A stretch of 64,000 nucleotides of DNA, taken from Bacteroidota bacterium. GTDB lineage: Bacteria > Bacteroidota > Bacteroidia > Flavobacteriales > Flavobacteriaceae. Within the stretch, counting starts at the first letter, position 1. Every line of letters starts with the position of its first letter. Shown piece after piece: positions 26,876-34,723 of this stretch. A program made the translations under genes and the position numbers. The notes under the pieces are model-generated. The model made no database searches. It had not been told where the DNA came from and was given only the letters and a program-made list of their open reading frames with translations. The stretch is taken from NCBI GenBank assembly GCA_027592025.1, contig JAQCIQ010000004.1, positions 62,001 through 126,000 on the forward strand, written 5' to 3'.

Positions 26876-28381
26876 TCACCGCCGCAAGACAAAGTCATGC
26901 GTTTCTAGAAACGTCGCAATGTCTCGATTATTGGCTAGTCTTGGTAATTTATTTTGTCCGCCCAACTTGCCCAGCGAACCCATATACAGATCAAATGACC
27001 CCTTTTTTAAGGAAGAAACCTTCAAAGGCTGGAGCACTTTTCCAATAATCAAATCTTTGTAATAAGTGTTGAGTTTTTGTAATTCAGAGTCAATGAGGGT
27101 TCTGAATTGATTCATGTCAGAGGGCTCGGTGTCAAAGTCGACAAACCACTCGTGAAATGGCAGGCCCTCGGATGGATTAACTTGAGGTGCTACCGAAAAT
27201 TCGTTGACGACAGCATTGGTGCCTTCAATAGCGACTTGCATCGCTCGCTCTACTTCTTGACCAATCACATGTTCGCCAAATGCCGAAATAAAGTGCTTAA
27301 TTCGGCCCGTGACTTTAATTCTAAATGGCAACAATGAAGTAAAGGAAATGGTGTCTCCAAGATTGTAAGCCCAAAGCCCTGCGGTAGTAGAAATGATCAT
27401 AACGTAATTCACATTCATTCTAACTTCTTCAAGAGTCAAGCGGGCGTAATGGTCATCAAAAAAGGCAGATGCCTCAACAAACTCATAAAAAATACCAGAG
27501 TCTAACAATAACAACAAATCCTCACGATCTTGACGATCTTGAAACGCAAAAAAGCCCTCGCTAGCAGGAAACAATTCCACACTGGGTACTTTCCTACCAA
27601 TCAATTGTTCAAACTTCGACTTATATGGTGCAAAGTTCACTCCACCAAAAACAAAGAGATTGAAGTTAGGGAAGAGGTCTCCGATAGATTTACCGCTTTG
27701 CTCGACAAGTTTTTCGAAATACATTTGAACCCATGAAGGAATGCCGCTGATAACCCGCATGTCTTGATCAATGGTTTCCTTTACAATTGTGTCTACTTTG
27801 GTCTCCCAGTCCTCAATACAATTGGTTTCCCAGCTGGGCAGTCTGTTTTTCTGAAGGTATTTGGGGATATAGTGTGCAACAATCCCGGACAATCGTCCCT
27901 GCTTAATCCCATTAACCTCTTTCAGCACTGGACTGCCTTGCAAAAAAATCATTTTTCCATCAACAAAACTACTTTGACCGGTGTCCGCAATGAACATCAG
28001 CAAAGCGCTTTTTGCTGCATTGATATGCTCGGGCATGCTTTCTTTGGTAATTGGAATAAACTTAGACCCAGAGGTAGTGCCCGAGGTTTTGGCAAAATAC
28101 AATGGTTTTCCAGGCCACAGGACGTCAGGCTCTCCTGCCACAACCTGTTCAATATAAACTCTCAAGGATTCATAGTCTCGAACAGGAACGTTGGCCTGAA
28201 AATCAGATATTTTAGAGATTTCTCCAAAGGCGTGATCAATACCAAATTTGGTTCTTTTACCTGATTCTACGAGTTTATTGAAAACTCTTTGCTGAGTAAG
28301 GATTGGATTGCTTGACCACGATTCAATGCGCTTTCTAGAGCGCTGCGCCATGAGTTTGGCGAAATATGATTTGATGGACAT
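26876..28381 (-). CDS. GH3 auxin-responsive promoter family protein
   Basis: A 501-residue member of the GH3 acyl-acid-amido synthetase family, in the adenylate-forming superfamily. It has FAKTSGTTSGSKFIPIT (ATP-binding), a VFGGVNFAPY-type middle motif, YVMIISTTAGLWAYNLGDTISF (acyl-adenylate site) and ISAFGEHV near the C-terminal domain. Plant GH3 enzymes join amino acids to hormones; the bacterial substrate is unknown. Its ATG overlaps the M23 stop (TGATG), so translation is probably coupled to that envelope peptidase. Confidence 0.9.
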   Translation of the reverse strand: MSIKSYFAKLMAQRSRKRIESWSSNPILTQQRVFNKLVESGKRTKFGIDHAFGEISKISDFQANVPVRDYESLRVYIEQVVAGEPDVLWPGKPLYFAKTSGTTSGSKFIPITKESMPEHINAAKSALLMFIADTGQSSFVDGKMIFLQGSPVLKEVNGIKQGRLSGIVAHYIPKYLQKNRLPSWETNCIEDWETKVDTIVKETIDQDMRVISGIPSWVQMYFEKLVEQSGKSIGDLFPNFNLFVFGGVNFAPYKSKFEQLIGRKVPSVELFPASEGFFAFQDRQDREDLLLLLDSGIFYEFVEASAFFDDHYARLTLEEVRMNVNYVMIISTTAGLWAYNLGDTISFTSLLPFRIKVTGRIKHFISAFGEHVIGQEVERAMQVAIEGTNAVVNEFSVAPQVNPSEGLPFHEWFVDFDTEPSDMNQFRTLIDSELQKLNTYYKDLIIGKVLQPLKVSSLKKGSFDLYMGSLGKLGGQNKLPRLANNRDIATFLETHDFVLRR

Positions 28382-29256
28382 CAGCGGAGTTGTTGAAAAT
28401 CGATGAAGGTTTTAGGATCAACGGGGTAGCCGTTGTTCCAAAGCTCAAAGTGGAGGTGTGGGCCTGTCGTCAAGATGCCTGTATTGCCAGATATTGCAAT
28501 CACTTCACCAGCTTTCACGATGTCTCCTTGAGACTTTGTTAGTTTAGTGTTGTGCTTGTAAACAGTGAGTAAATTGTTGCTGTGCTCAACAAGAACAACA
28601 TATCCTGTTTCTACAGACCATTCCGTTAGAATGACTCGACCGTCGGCCGCCGCCTTTATTGGGGTGTTGATAGGAACATTAACATCTACAGCAAAATGTT
28701 TTTCCTTTAAATTGAAATCGGCGCTGATGGGACCCTGTGCTGGAGGAAATAGCACAAAATTTGAACCGGATTTTGCCGATAAAAATAAATTGTATTTATC
28801 TTCTTTCCTGACCGTCTCTCTAAGCATCGAATCGGCCTGAGAGGGCGCCAAATCGCCTGCAGACAAGCCTGAAACGTCCGCGCTCGTGTTGTCAGGATCA
28901 GCTTGCTCAAATTTAAGATCGCCTGTAAGTACCTTCTGGATGTTAGCAATATATTCAGTTTGATAACCAACCAGTTGTTGAAGTGAATCTGATTTGAAAT
29001 AAAGTTCGGAGGCTCTTCGCTCCAATTCTTGTGAAGAATAACCTGGGATGTATTCACGAATGGGTGTGAAAGCGATGAGAATGGTAGTTAAAAAGATTAA
29101 AACGATGGCGCAAAGAGACGCCCAAACAAATACATTGAGGCGCGTTAGCCGGAGAGAAAACTTCTCCTCAAAAGTATCGGCATTAACGAATTGTAAAATA
29201 TAGTTGTTTAGCCATTTTTCGGGTAACCTCCACCCTTTAACTAATTTCTTTGCCAT
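28381..29256 (-). CDS. M23 family (LytM-type) metallopeptidase
   Basis: A 291-residue inner-membrane-anchored protein: a cytosolic N-terminus, one helix (about residues 47-68), a coiled region, then a LytM domain. Zinc ligands are visible as His and Asp in EKHFAVDVNVP and the paired His of GPHLHFELWN. These residues suggest an active peptidoglycan endopeptidase, although many such proteins act as divisome or envelope activators. A TAnnTTTG element ends 4 bp before the ATG. It is followed by GH3 with a 1-bp overlap. Confidence 0.92.
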   Translation of the reverse strand: MAKKLVKGWRLPEKWLNNYILQFVNADTFEEKFSLRLTRLNVFVWASLCAIVLIFLTTILIAFTPIREYIPGYSSQELERRASELYFKSDSLQQLVGYQTEYIANIQKVLTGDLKFEQADPDNTSADVSGLSAGDLAPSQADSMLRETVRKEDKYNLFLSAKSGSNFVLFPPAQGPISADFNLKEKHFAVDVNVPINTPIKAAADGRVILTEWSVETGYVVLVEHSNNLLTVYKHNTKLTKSQGDIVKAGEVIAISGNTGILTTGPHLHFELWNNGYPVDPKTFIDFQQLR

Positions 29257-29260
29257 TAGC

Positions 29261-29268
29261 CAAAATTA
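29261..29268 (-). promoter_or_regulatory. Putative -7 element for the M23-GH3 operon
   Basis: TAATTTTG on the minus strand matches TAnnTTTG. It ends only 4 bp before the M23 start codon, so if functional the transcript would be nearly leaderless. Confidence 0.4.
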
Positions 29269-29345
29269 GTGAAATTCCCTCTTTCCATTACCTCTGATAG
29301 AAATTAAAGTTATTGGTATAAATGATTTTGTGACTTCAAAATTGC

Positions 29346-29353
29346 TAACTTTG
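29346..29353 (+). promoter_or_regulatory. Putative -7 element for tatA
   Basis: TAACTTTG matches TAnnTTTG and ends 17 bp before the tatA ATG. A TTTTG at 29326-29330 could be the -33 element, although the 15-bp spacing is short. Confidence 0.5.
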
Positions 29354-29370
29354 TTGGAAATACTTTCACT

Positions 29371-29553
29371 ATGGTTTTTGATTTAAACATTGTATTAGCT
29401 ATTGGGCCTTGGCAAATAGTTCTTGTAGTTGTTGCTATTGTATTTCTATTTGGGGGGAAGAAAATTCCAGAATTGATGCGAGGCCTGGGTAGCGGTATCA
29501 AAGAATTTAAAAACGCCAGCAAGGAAGACCCGAAAGAAGACAAAGAGAAATAA
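29371..29553 (+). CDS. tatA: Sec-independent translocase protein TatA/TatE
   Basis: A 60-residue pore-forming component of the twin-arginine translocon. It has a single membrane helix (about residues 13-29, WQIVLVVVAIVFLFGGKK), the conserved FGGKKIPEL hinge, an amphipathic helix (MRGLGSGIKEFKNA) and a short acidic/basic tail. It is divergent from the M23-GH3 genes and convergent with DUF4837. No tatC is in the window. Confidence 0.95.
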   Translation: MVFDLNIVLAIGPWQIVLVVVAIVFLFGGKKIPELMRGLGSGIKEFKNASKEDPKEDKEK

Positions 29554-29559
29554 GGGGTT

Positions 29560-30534
29560 CTATATTTTGATCGACTTCAAAATAGCTTCAAGCTCCAACA
29601 TGTAGTCTCTCTTTTCTTTTGACGGGGCCAATACAAATCCTTCAGCAACAATCCATCGACTGTTTTTCGGATCATAAATGGTGTAGTTGACAAATGGGCC
29701 TGCCATAAAAGCATTTGCCAGCTCCCAAGTACTCCGTGTTTCATAGGCTTTGTGCCCTGCGATTTCTGCAGTTTTAAGTTGTGGCGCATAGGCCTTTTCT
29801 GTAATCATATACGACCCCTCAACTGGACCTGGAATTTGCTTTTCTCCCACAGAATCACGAATTGCGATTATTTGTTCCAAAATCGGAGCGTTGAGGTCTA
29901 TTCTGTCCTTGTTTAGCTCATAGATGATAAAATTTACACTCCCTGATTCAATGTCTCTTCTCGCCCAAACAAAGGAATCGTCCGTGGAAGCAATTCGATA
30001 TGCCGATGGGAAATTAAGGGTTAAGCCCAAGTTCTTAAAAATGCTCTTGTCCTTATTCAAAGATTTAGCAATCTGGCGTTGTTTTTCAGCCACTTCGGAC
30101 TCTTGAAAAACCCTTATTATCAAGTCCTTGTTGAGGTTCAGCTGCATTGCAATTGCCTGATCGTTTGGTCCTGAAACCTCCACCAAAGTCTGTGGTTTTG
30201 CGTAAGCGTCATTTACAATAGTAACCCCAACACTATCTGATTGAAGTAGCATTAAGACAGTTCTATTTTTGCGTGTAAATCCTGAGAAAACTTTTTGGGG
30301 CATATAGTGCAAGTCAAACATAGGTTCATCTTGAGGCAAGCCATAAAGATCTCCTCCTACTGTTTGTCGAGCCGCAGAGCCTGAAGCGCCTTCCCAAAGA
30401 TCAATATCGGCGACTACAGTAATATTACTAAGTTTTCCCGAGGAAAGCGGTTTGATGTCGGTGGTTTTAGTCGAATCGTTCCCGCAAGATAATAGTCCTA
30501 AAATTACTAAGATTGATAAGCCTCTATAATTCAT
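29560..30534 (-). CDS. DUF4837 family lipoprotein
   Basis: A 324-residue lipoprotein (LGLLSC, Cys17). The mature protein opens with ITVVADIDLWEG and continues with LPQDEPMFDLHYMPQ, a pattern I recognise from DUF4837, a Bacteroidota-only family. Later segments include ARRDIESGSVNFIIYEL and THE-like repeats of beta strands. Function is unknown; it is probably anchored in the envelope. It lies 6 bp from the convergent tatA end. No promoter consensus was found. Confidence 0.85.
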   Translation of the reverse strand: MNYRGLSILVILGLLSCGNDSTKTTDIKPLSSGKLSNITVVADIDLWEGASGSAARQTVGGDLYGLPQDEPMFDLHYMPQKVFSGFTRKNRTVLMLLQSDSVGVTIVNDAYAKPQTLVEVSGPNDQAIAMQLNLNKDLIIRVFQESEVAEKQRQIAKSLNKDKSIFKNLGLTLNFPSAYRIASTDDSFVWARRDIESGSVNFIIYELNKDRIDLNAPILEQIIAIRDSVGEKQIPGPVEGSYMITEKAYAPQLKTAEIAGHKAYETRSTWELANAFMAGPFVNYTIYDPKNSRWIVAEGFVLAPSKEKRDYMLELEAILKSIKI

Positions 30535-30587
30535 AATTCATCGTTTTTAACCCTTATACAACATCCATGCCAACAGCACATCTGACC

Positions 30588-31775
30588 TTAGTTCAAGACG
30601 GCAGCCACTCCAGGTAAGGTTTTACCCTCCAAACTCTCTAACATGGCTCCTCCTCCTGTGCTTACATAACTCATTTGATCTGTCAAGTCAAATTGCTTGA
30701 CAGCTGCCACAGAATCACCTCCTCCCACAAGGGAAAATGCGCCAGTTTTAGTGGCAGCTGCAATGGCTTTTCCCAGAGATTTTGTCCCTTCAGAAAAGGC
30801 AGACATTTCAAAAACTCCGACCGGACCATTCCATAAAATGGTTCGTGATTCTGCTACAATTTGAGCAAAATATTCTCTGGTTTTGGGCCCAATGTCCAAT
30901 CCCATCCATCCTGAGGGAATTTCACCAATCGGAAAAACTGCAGTTTGTGCGTTTTCGGAAAAGGAGTCTGCTACCAAGGTGTCAATGGGCAAGTGTACTT
31001 TCACGTTTTTTGATTTTGCTCGGGCCACAATAGAAAGGGCTAAATCCAGCTTGTCATCTTCAACTAAAGAGTCCCCGATTGATCCACCTTGGGCCTTAAT
31101 AAAGGTATAAGCCATTCCTCCTCCAATAATCAGGTGATCGATGGGCTCCAAAATATTGTCTATAATAGTAATTTTAGAAGAAACTTTGGCGCCTCCCAAA
31201 ATAGCCGTGATAGGTTTTTCTCCGTGTTCCATAACTTTAGCAATGCTATCTATTTCTTTGGCTAGCAACAATCCAAAACACTTGGCTTTCGGGAAGAAAT
31301 TCGCCACAATAGCCGTTGAAGCGTGGGCCCTGTGAGCTGTTCCAAACGCGTCATTGACATAAACGTCTCCCAATCGAGACAGCTGCTCGGCAAACTTTTG
31401 ATCGCCTTTCGTTTCTTCTTCCTGAAACCTAAGATTTTCTAATAACAAGACCTCGCCAATACTGAGCGAATTAACCGCTTTTTCTGCTGCTTCTCCCACT
31501 GTATTGCTGGAAAATTTAGGTTCAAACCCCAATGCGGAGGTCAGGGCAGGAACGATGTGCTTCAAAGAACAGCTTTGGTCAACTCCTTTTGGGCGGCCTA
31601 AATGCGACATGAGCACGCATTTGCCTCCATCTTTTAAAATCTTTTCAATGGTCGGCACAGCAGCCTCGATTCGCGTTGCGTCAGTCACTCGCAGCTGCTC
31701 ATCAAGTGGCACATTAAAATCTACTCTAATTAGTGCGCACTTGCCTTCAAAATTGATATCGTTTAAGGTCGTCAT
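30588..31775 (-). CDS. pgk: Phosphoglycerate kinase
   Basis: Glycolytic enzyme transferring phosphate from 1,3-bisphosphoglycerate to ADP; 395 residues, the normal length. The start is the ATG at 31775 (MTTLNDINFEGK). It has RVDFNVPLD, the substrate-binding SHLGRPKG, the hinge region AILGGAKVSSKI and the nucleotide-binding GGGDSVAA near the C-terminus. A TAnnTTTG element lies 25 bp upstream, in a divergent promoter region shared with the delta-prime gene. Confidence 0.97.
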   Translation of the reverse strand: MTTLNDINFEGKCALIRVDFNVPLDEQLRVTDATRIEAAVPTIEKILKDGGKCVLMSHLGRPKGVDQSCSLKHIVPALTSALGFEPKFSSNTVGEAAEKAVNSLSIGEVLLLENLRFQEEETKGDQKFAEQLSRLGDVYVNDAFGTAHRAHASTAIVANFFPKAKCFGLLLAKEIDSIAKVMEHGEKPITAILGGAKVSSKITIIDNILEPIDHLIIGGGMAYTFIKAQGGSIGDSLVEDDKLDLALSIVARAKSKNVKVHLPIDTLVADSFSENAQTAVFPIGEIPSGWMGLDIGPKTREYFAQIVAESRTILWNGPVGVFEMSAFSEGTKSLGKAIAAATKTGAFSLVGGGDSVAAVKQFDLTDQMSYVSTGGGAMLESLEGKTLPGVAAVLN

Positions 31776-31800
31776 GATCTGTTTGATGAGTTTAGAGGGA

Positions 31801-31808
31801 CAAATATA
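31801..31808 (-). promoter_or_regulatory. Putative -7 element for pgk
   Basis: TATATTTG on the minus strand matches TAnnTTTG, 25 bp upstream of the pgk ATG. A TTG lies 15 bp further upstream, a weak -33 candidate. Confidence 0.5.
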
Positions 31809-31843
31809 AAGCATCGGTTAAAACAAGCCTGAAACAAATGGGT

Positions 31844-31851
31844 TATCTTTG
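31844..31851 (+). promoter_or_regulatory. Putative -7 element for the delta-prime gene
   Basis: TATCTTTG is a full match to TAnnTTTG but ends only 4 bp before the preferred ATG at 31856. If used, it would give a leaderless or nearly leaderless mRNA. Confidence 0.4.
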
Positions 31852-31855
31852 TTCG

Positions 31856-32989
31856 ATGCGTTTCGAAAATCTTATTGGGCACTTCAAGCTTAGCGAGCAA
31901 CTGCAGCGAGACATCTCTGATGGTCGTGTGCCCCATGCTCAGCTTTTTGTCGGAACCGAAGGAAGTGGGGCTTTGCCTCTTGCCATTGCCTACGCTCAGC
32001 GATTAATAACTTTCACCTCTAAAAACCCTGACGAAAAGCTTATTGACCCCTTAGCACACCCTGATATTCATTTTATATTTCCTGTGGCTGCCAATGACAA
32101 GATCAAGAAACATCCTGTTTCTAGTTTGTTTCTTGAAGAGTGGCGAGCTTTTATTAAAGCTCAACCTTACGGTAATTTATTCGATTGGTATCAAGAAATC
32201 AACATAGAGAATAAGCAGGGTCAAATTGGGGTCGATGAGGCTCAAGATATCATCAAATCTCTCGCCTTAAAATCCTATGAAGGGGGATACAAAATCGTTA
32301 TAGTTTGGATGGCCGAAAAAATGAACGCTGCAGCCTCAAACAAGCTTCTCAAATTGGTTGAAGAGCCCCCTGCGAAGACTGTGTTTTTATTAATTGCCGA
32401 AGATGATGGGCAAATATTGGACACCATTCGATCGCGCTGCCAATACGTCCGAGTACCCCATTTGACCCAAACCGACATGGTCAAGGCGTTGGTCGACCAA
32501 TTTGAATTAGATAAAATCGTGGCTCAAAGGATTGCCGTTCAGGCTCATGGTAATTTCAATAAGGCTGCGGATTTAGTTTACAGCGATAGTGAAGAACAGT
32601 TGTTTGATGCTTGGTTTGTTCAATGGGTTCGTTCGGCATTCTCTGTTAAACAGAAAAAGAGCGCTGTGAATGACTTGATGGTTTGGAGTCTTGAAGTGTC
32701 CAAAACTGGGCGCGAAACGCAAAAACGCTTTATCCAACATTGCCTGCACATTTTTAGACAGGCTCTGCTAAAAAACTATGGCATGAATAGTTTGGCCTTT
32801 GACCCCTTGACTACAGATGGTTTCAACTTTGACAAATTCGCTGCATTCATTCACGAAGGCAATATTATTCCGATCAGGGAGGCCCTTGAGGAGGCTTTTA
32901 TTCACGTTTCTAGAAACGGTAATCCCAAGCTTATTTGGACAGATTTGTCCCTAGACTTAACCCGTCTTATCCACAAAAAGGCCAGTTGA
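31856..32989 (+). CDS. holB: DNA polymerase III delta-prime subunit
   Basis: A 377-residue clamp-loader subunit of the AAA+ family. The start is at MRFENLIGHFKLSEQL, because homologues begin at this point. The P-loop is degenerate (GTEGSGALPLAIAYAQ, lacking GKT), as expected for delta-prime, which does not hydrolyse ATP. IVWMAEKMNAAASNKLLKLVEEPPAKTVFLL and the SRC motif (IRSRCQ) are characteristic. No zinc-binding Cys cluster is evident between them, as is common in this phylum. It is divergent from pgk. Confidence 0.92.
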   Translation: MRFENLIGHFKLSEQLQRDISDGRVPHAQLFVGTEGSGALPLAIAYAQRLITFTSKNPDEKLIDPLAHPDIHFIFPVAANDKIKKHPVSSLFLEEWRAFIKAQPYGNLFDWYQEINIENKQGQIGVDEAQDIIKSLALKSYEGGYKIVIVWMAEKMNAAASNKLLKLVEEPPAKTVFLLIAEDDGQILDTIRSRCQYVRVPHLTQTDMVKALVDQFELDKIVAQRIAVQAHGNFNKAADLVYSDSEEQLFDAWFVQWVRSAFSVKQKKSAVNDLMVWSLEVSKTGRETQKRFIQHCLHIFRQALLKNYGMNSLAFDPLTTDGFNFDKFAAFIHEGNIIPIREALEEAFIHVSRNGNPKLIWTDLSLDLTRLIHKKAS

Positions 32990-33256
32990 GTTGCGACCAA
33001 CCTCATGAGGCTTAATCGTCAAATCATTGACATTGTCGTCCATAAAAATCAAGTCAAGTCTCTGCAGATCAGTAAATTACATAAATTTCTTGCAAAAAAT
33101 TTACGCAAGTCTCTGTTGAGAAGACGCCTCAATCCGACCTCATCAAACAGCTAGACGACACATCCTTCAGAGCAATTTAGCATGAGTATAGGCACAGCCT
33201 AAAACAAAAAATCCCTCGCAAGTTAATGCGAGGGATAATGATTCATTATACAAAAC
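32990..33256. other. Intergenic region, no supported gene
   Basis: A 267-bp gap between the converging delta-prime and OmpH genes. It holds a 49-codon basic reading frame (33005-33154) that I do not accept as a gene, and near its right end the terminator hairpin of the OmpH gene. Nothing else was recognised. Confidence 0.6.
33211..33236 (-). terminator. Intrinsic terminator of the OmpH gene
   Basis: A perfect 10-bp stem (ATCCCTCGCA / TGCGAGGGAT) with a 6-nt loop lies 20 bp past the OmpH stop. On the minus strand it is followed by TTTTTGTTTT. It could also slow transcription from the left. Confidence 0.85.
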
Positions 33257-33781
33257 CTATTTTTTGGCCTTATAAGAAGCATTTAAAGCCTCCAAAATTG
33301 TCTCGGTAAGGTCGCTGTCCTCTGAGCCATAAAGAACGCTACCAGCATCATTAGAGCCTAGAATAAAAGTGTAATTGTTCGTTTGGGCGTAGTCCTTGAT
33401 AAAGTCCTTAATGCGTTTGATGAGTGAGTCGTTATTCGCCTGGCTCTCATTAGCCAACGCCTGTTGTTGCGCCTGAATTTGCTGGCTTAAAAACTGTTCC
33501 TTTTGTTGCAATTCTTGAGACAACTTTTGGATTTGATCCTGACTCATCCGTGTAGCACGAATTTCTGCCGCACCAATTTCTTGTTGAAAAGCATCCCTTA
33601 AGCTGTCTGTGCTTTTTTGAAAGGCATCGATTTTCAATTGAAGTGCGGAGTCCATATCCTTTTTCTCGTCATATTCGTTAATTACTTTGGCATTGTCTAC
33701 AAAAGCAATTTTTTCGGAAGGCTGGCATGAGCTTAATAGCACTAAGTAAGCCACGCTTAAAAGGTAAAAGTGATTTTTCAT
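33257..33781 (-). CDS. OmpH/Skp family periplasmic chaperone-like lipoprotein
   Basis: A 174-residue protein beginning at the ATG at 33781 (MKNHFYLLSVAYLVLLSSC), with a lipobox Cys at residue 19. It has the OmpH/Skp architecture: a short beta strand (KIAFVDNAKVINEYDE), a long Gln/Glu-rich coiled coil (about residues 50-125) and a closing segment (YTFILGSNDAGSVLYGSEDSDLTETIL) as in Bacteroidota Skp-like proteins. It probably holds unfolded outer-membrane proteins. Skp itself is soluble; the lipobox makes this one membrane-tethered. Confidence 0.85.
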   Translation of the reverse strand: MKNHFYLLSVAYLVLLSSCQPSEKIAFVDNAKVINEYDEKKDMDSALQLKIDAFQKSTDSLRDAFQQEIGAAEIRATRMSQDQIQKLSQELQQKEQFLSQQIQAQQQALANESQANNDSLIKRIKDFIKDYAQTNNYTFILGSNDAGSVLYGSEDSDLTETILEALNASYKAKK

Positions 33782-33806
33782 GGTTCTATCGGTTGTATAA
33801 TATCGG

Positions 33807-33814
33807 CAAAAGTA
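33807..33814 (-). promoter_or_regulatory. Putative -7 element for the OmpH gene
   Basis: TACTTTTG on the minus strand matches TAnnTTTG, 25 bp upstream of the ATG. No clear -33 element. Confidence 0.45.
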
Positions 33815-33851
33815 AGAAAGCATTGTAAATAAGTCGACTCATGCATCAACT

Positions 33852-34688
33852 TTATGCGGTCATCTTTTCAAAGATATAGATTCTTGAAGAAAATTCCCTA
33901 GTAAAAAGTGCACTGACATTGGAGAGTGTTCCATACCAAATAGCCTTGACCCAACGCAGTTTCGAATGTCTATAAGTTTCTGAGAGTAAAGAAATGTAGT
34001 ACGCGTCAAGCCATAGCGGTTTGGAGCGTGACAACATAAAACCCTTTGCCATCATCAAACTGACTAAGCTGTCTTTCGTAAAATGCCAAAGATGTCTGGG
34101 AACGTCATAAGCCGCCCAATGACGATGATAGTGATGAGCGTCATAACTCAAATGATTGGGAAGGGCTACTATCAGTTTTCCGTGGTCATCGAGCAGGCGA
34201 CTCAAGTTTGCCAAAGACTGATCCAAATCGGACAAATGTTCCAAAACATGCCATAAAGTGATGGCGTCAAAACTCGAATTTTCCCACCTAAGGAGTTGTT
34301 CGTTGTCAAATACGGCATTCTCAGTGAGGCGGTTTGCCGCCAATCGCGCGTCTTTATTGGGCTCAACGCCCGAAATCTGCCAGCCCGATTTTTGCATGGA
34401 TTTGAGGAAAAATCCTGCGCCACACCCCACGTCCAATAGTCTTTTTCCATTCATTTTCAGCCGTTTAACAACCCTCGTTTTGTAGATGATGGCAAAGAAA
34501 CGCAATAAGTGATAGACGCGCTCCAGAAAATTTCTTGGCGCGGTTTGATGGGAGAGGTACTCTTCCTGAGGATAATAACTTGGAAGATCAATTTCGCTCG
34601 GTTTTGGAACAGTCATCCAAAATCCATGCTCCTGATTTTTTTCTAGGCTAAACCATTTTTTAGAAACCAGGTGATCTTGTATTTTCAT
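33852..34688 (-). CDS. Class I SAM-dependent methyltransferase
   Basis: A 278-residue protein. An N-terminal recognition segment (WFSLEKNQEHGFWMTVPKPS and YYPQEEYLSH) is followed by the SAM-binding fold: motif I LLDVGCGAGFFLKSM (about residue 85), the acidic GVEPN and the post-motif AITLWHVLEHL. The PSYYPQEEYLSH-type N-terminus is common in methyltransferases acting on polysaccharides or lipids. The substrate is unknown. It follows mnmG, with a parS site in the 35-bp gap. Confidence 0.85.
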   Translation of the reverse strand: MKIQDHLVSKKWFSLEKNQEHGFWMTVPKPSEIDLPSYYPQEEYLSHQTAPRNFLERVYHLLRFFAIIYKTRVVKRLKMNGKRLLDVGCGAGFFLKSMQKSGWQISGVEPNKDARLAANRLTENAVFDNEQLLRWENSSFDAITLWHVLEHLSDLDQSLANLSRLLDDHGKLIVALPNHLSYDAHHYHRHWAAYDVPRHLWHFTKDSLVSLMMAKGFMLSRSKPLWLDAYYISLLSETYRHSKLRWVKAIWYGTLSNVSALFTREFSSRIYIFEKMTA

Positions 34689-34702
34689 CGATAGACTTGA
34701 TG

Positions 34703-34718
34703 TGTTCCACGTGGAACA
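34703..34718. promoter_or_regulatory. parS site 1 (ParB-binding centromere)
   Basis: TGTTCCACGTGGAACA, a perfect 16-bp palindrome identical to the widely conserved chromosomal parS consensus, in the 35-bp gap between mnmG and the methyltransferase gene. ParB/Spo0J loads here for origin segregation. No parAB genes are in the window. Confidence 0.9.
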
Positions 34719-34723
34719 AATAA

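Noticed and set aside
27764-28264. 166-codon plus-strand frame inside the GH3 gene
   Set aside because: Antisense to GH3, whose motifs are intact; no promoter or family signal.
33005-33154. 49-codon basic reading frame in the delta-prime/OmpH gap
   Set aside because: No recognisable family, no promoter element, and it sits in a gap just after a gene end; too weak to call a gene.
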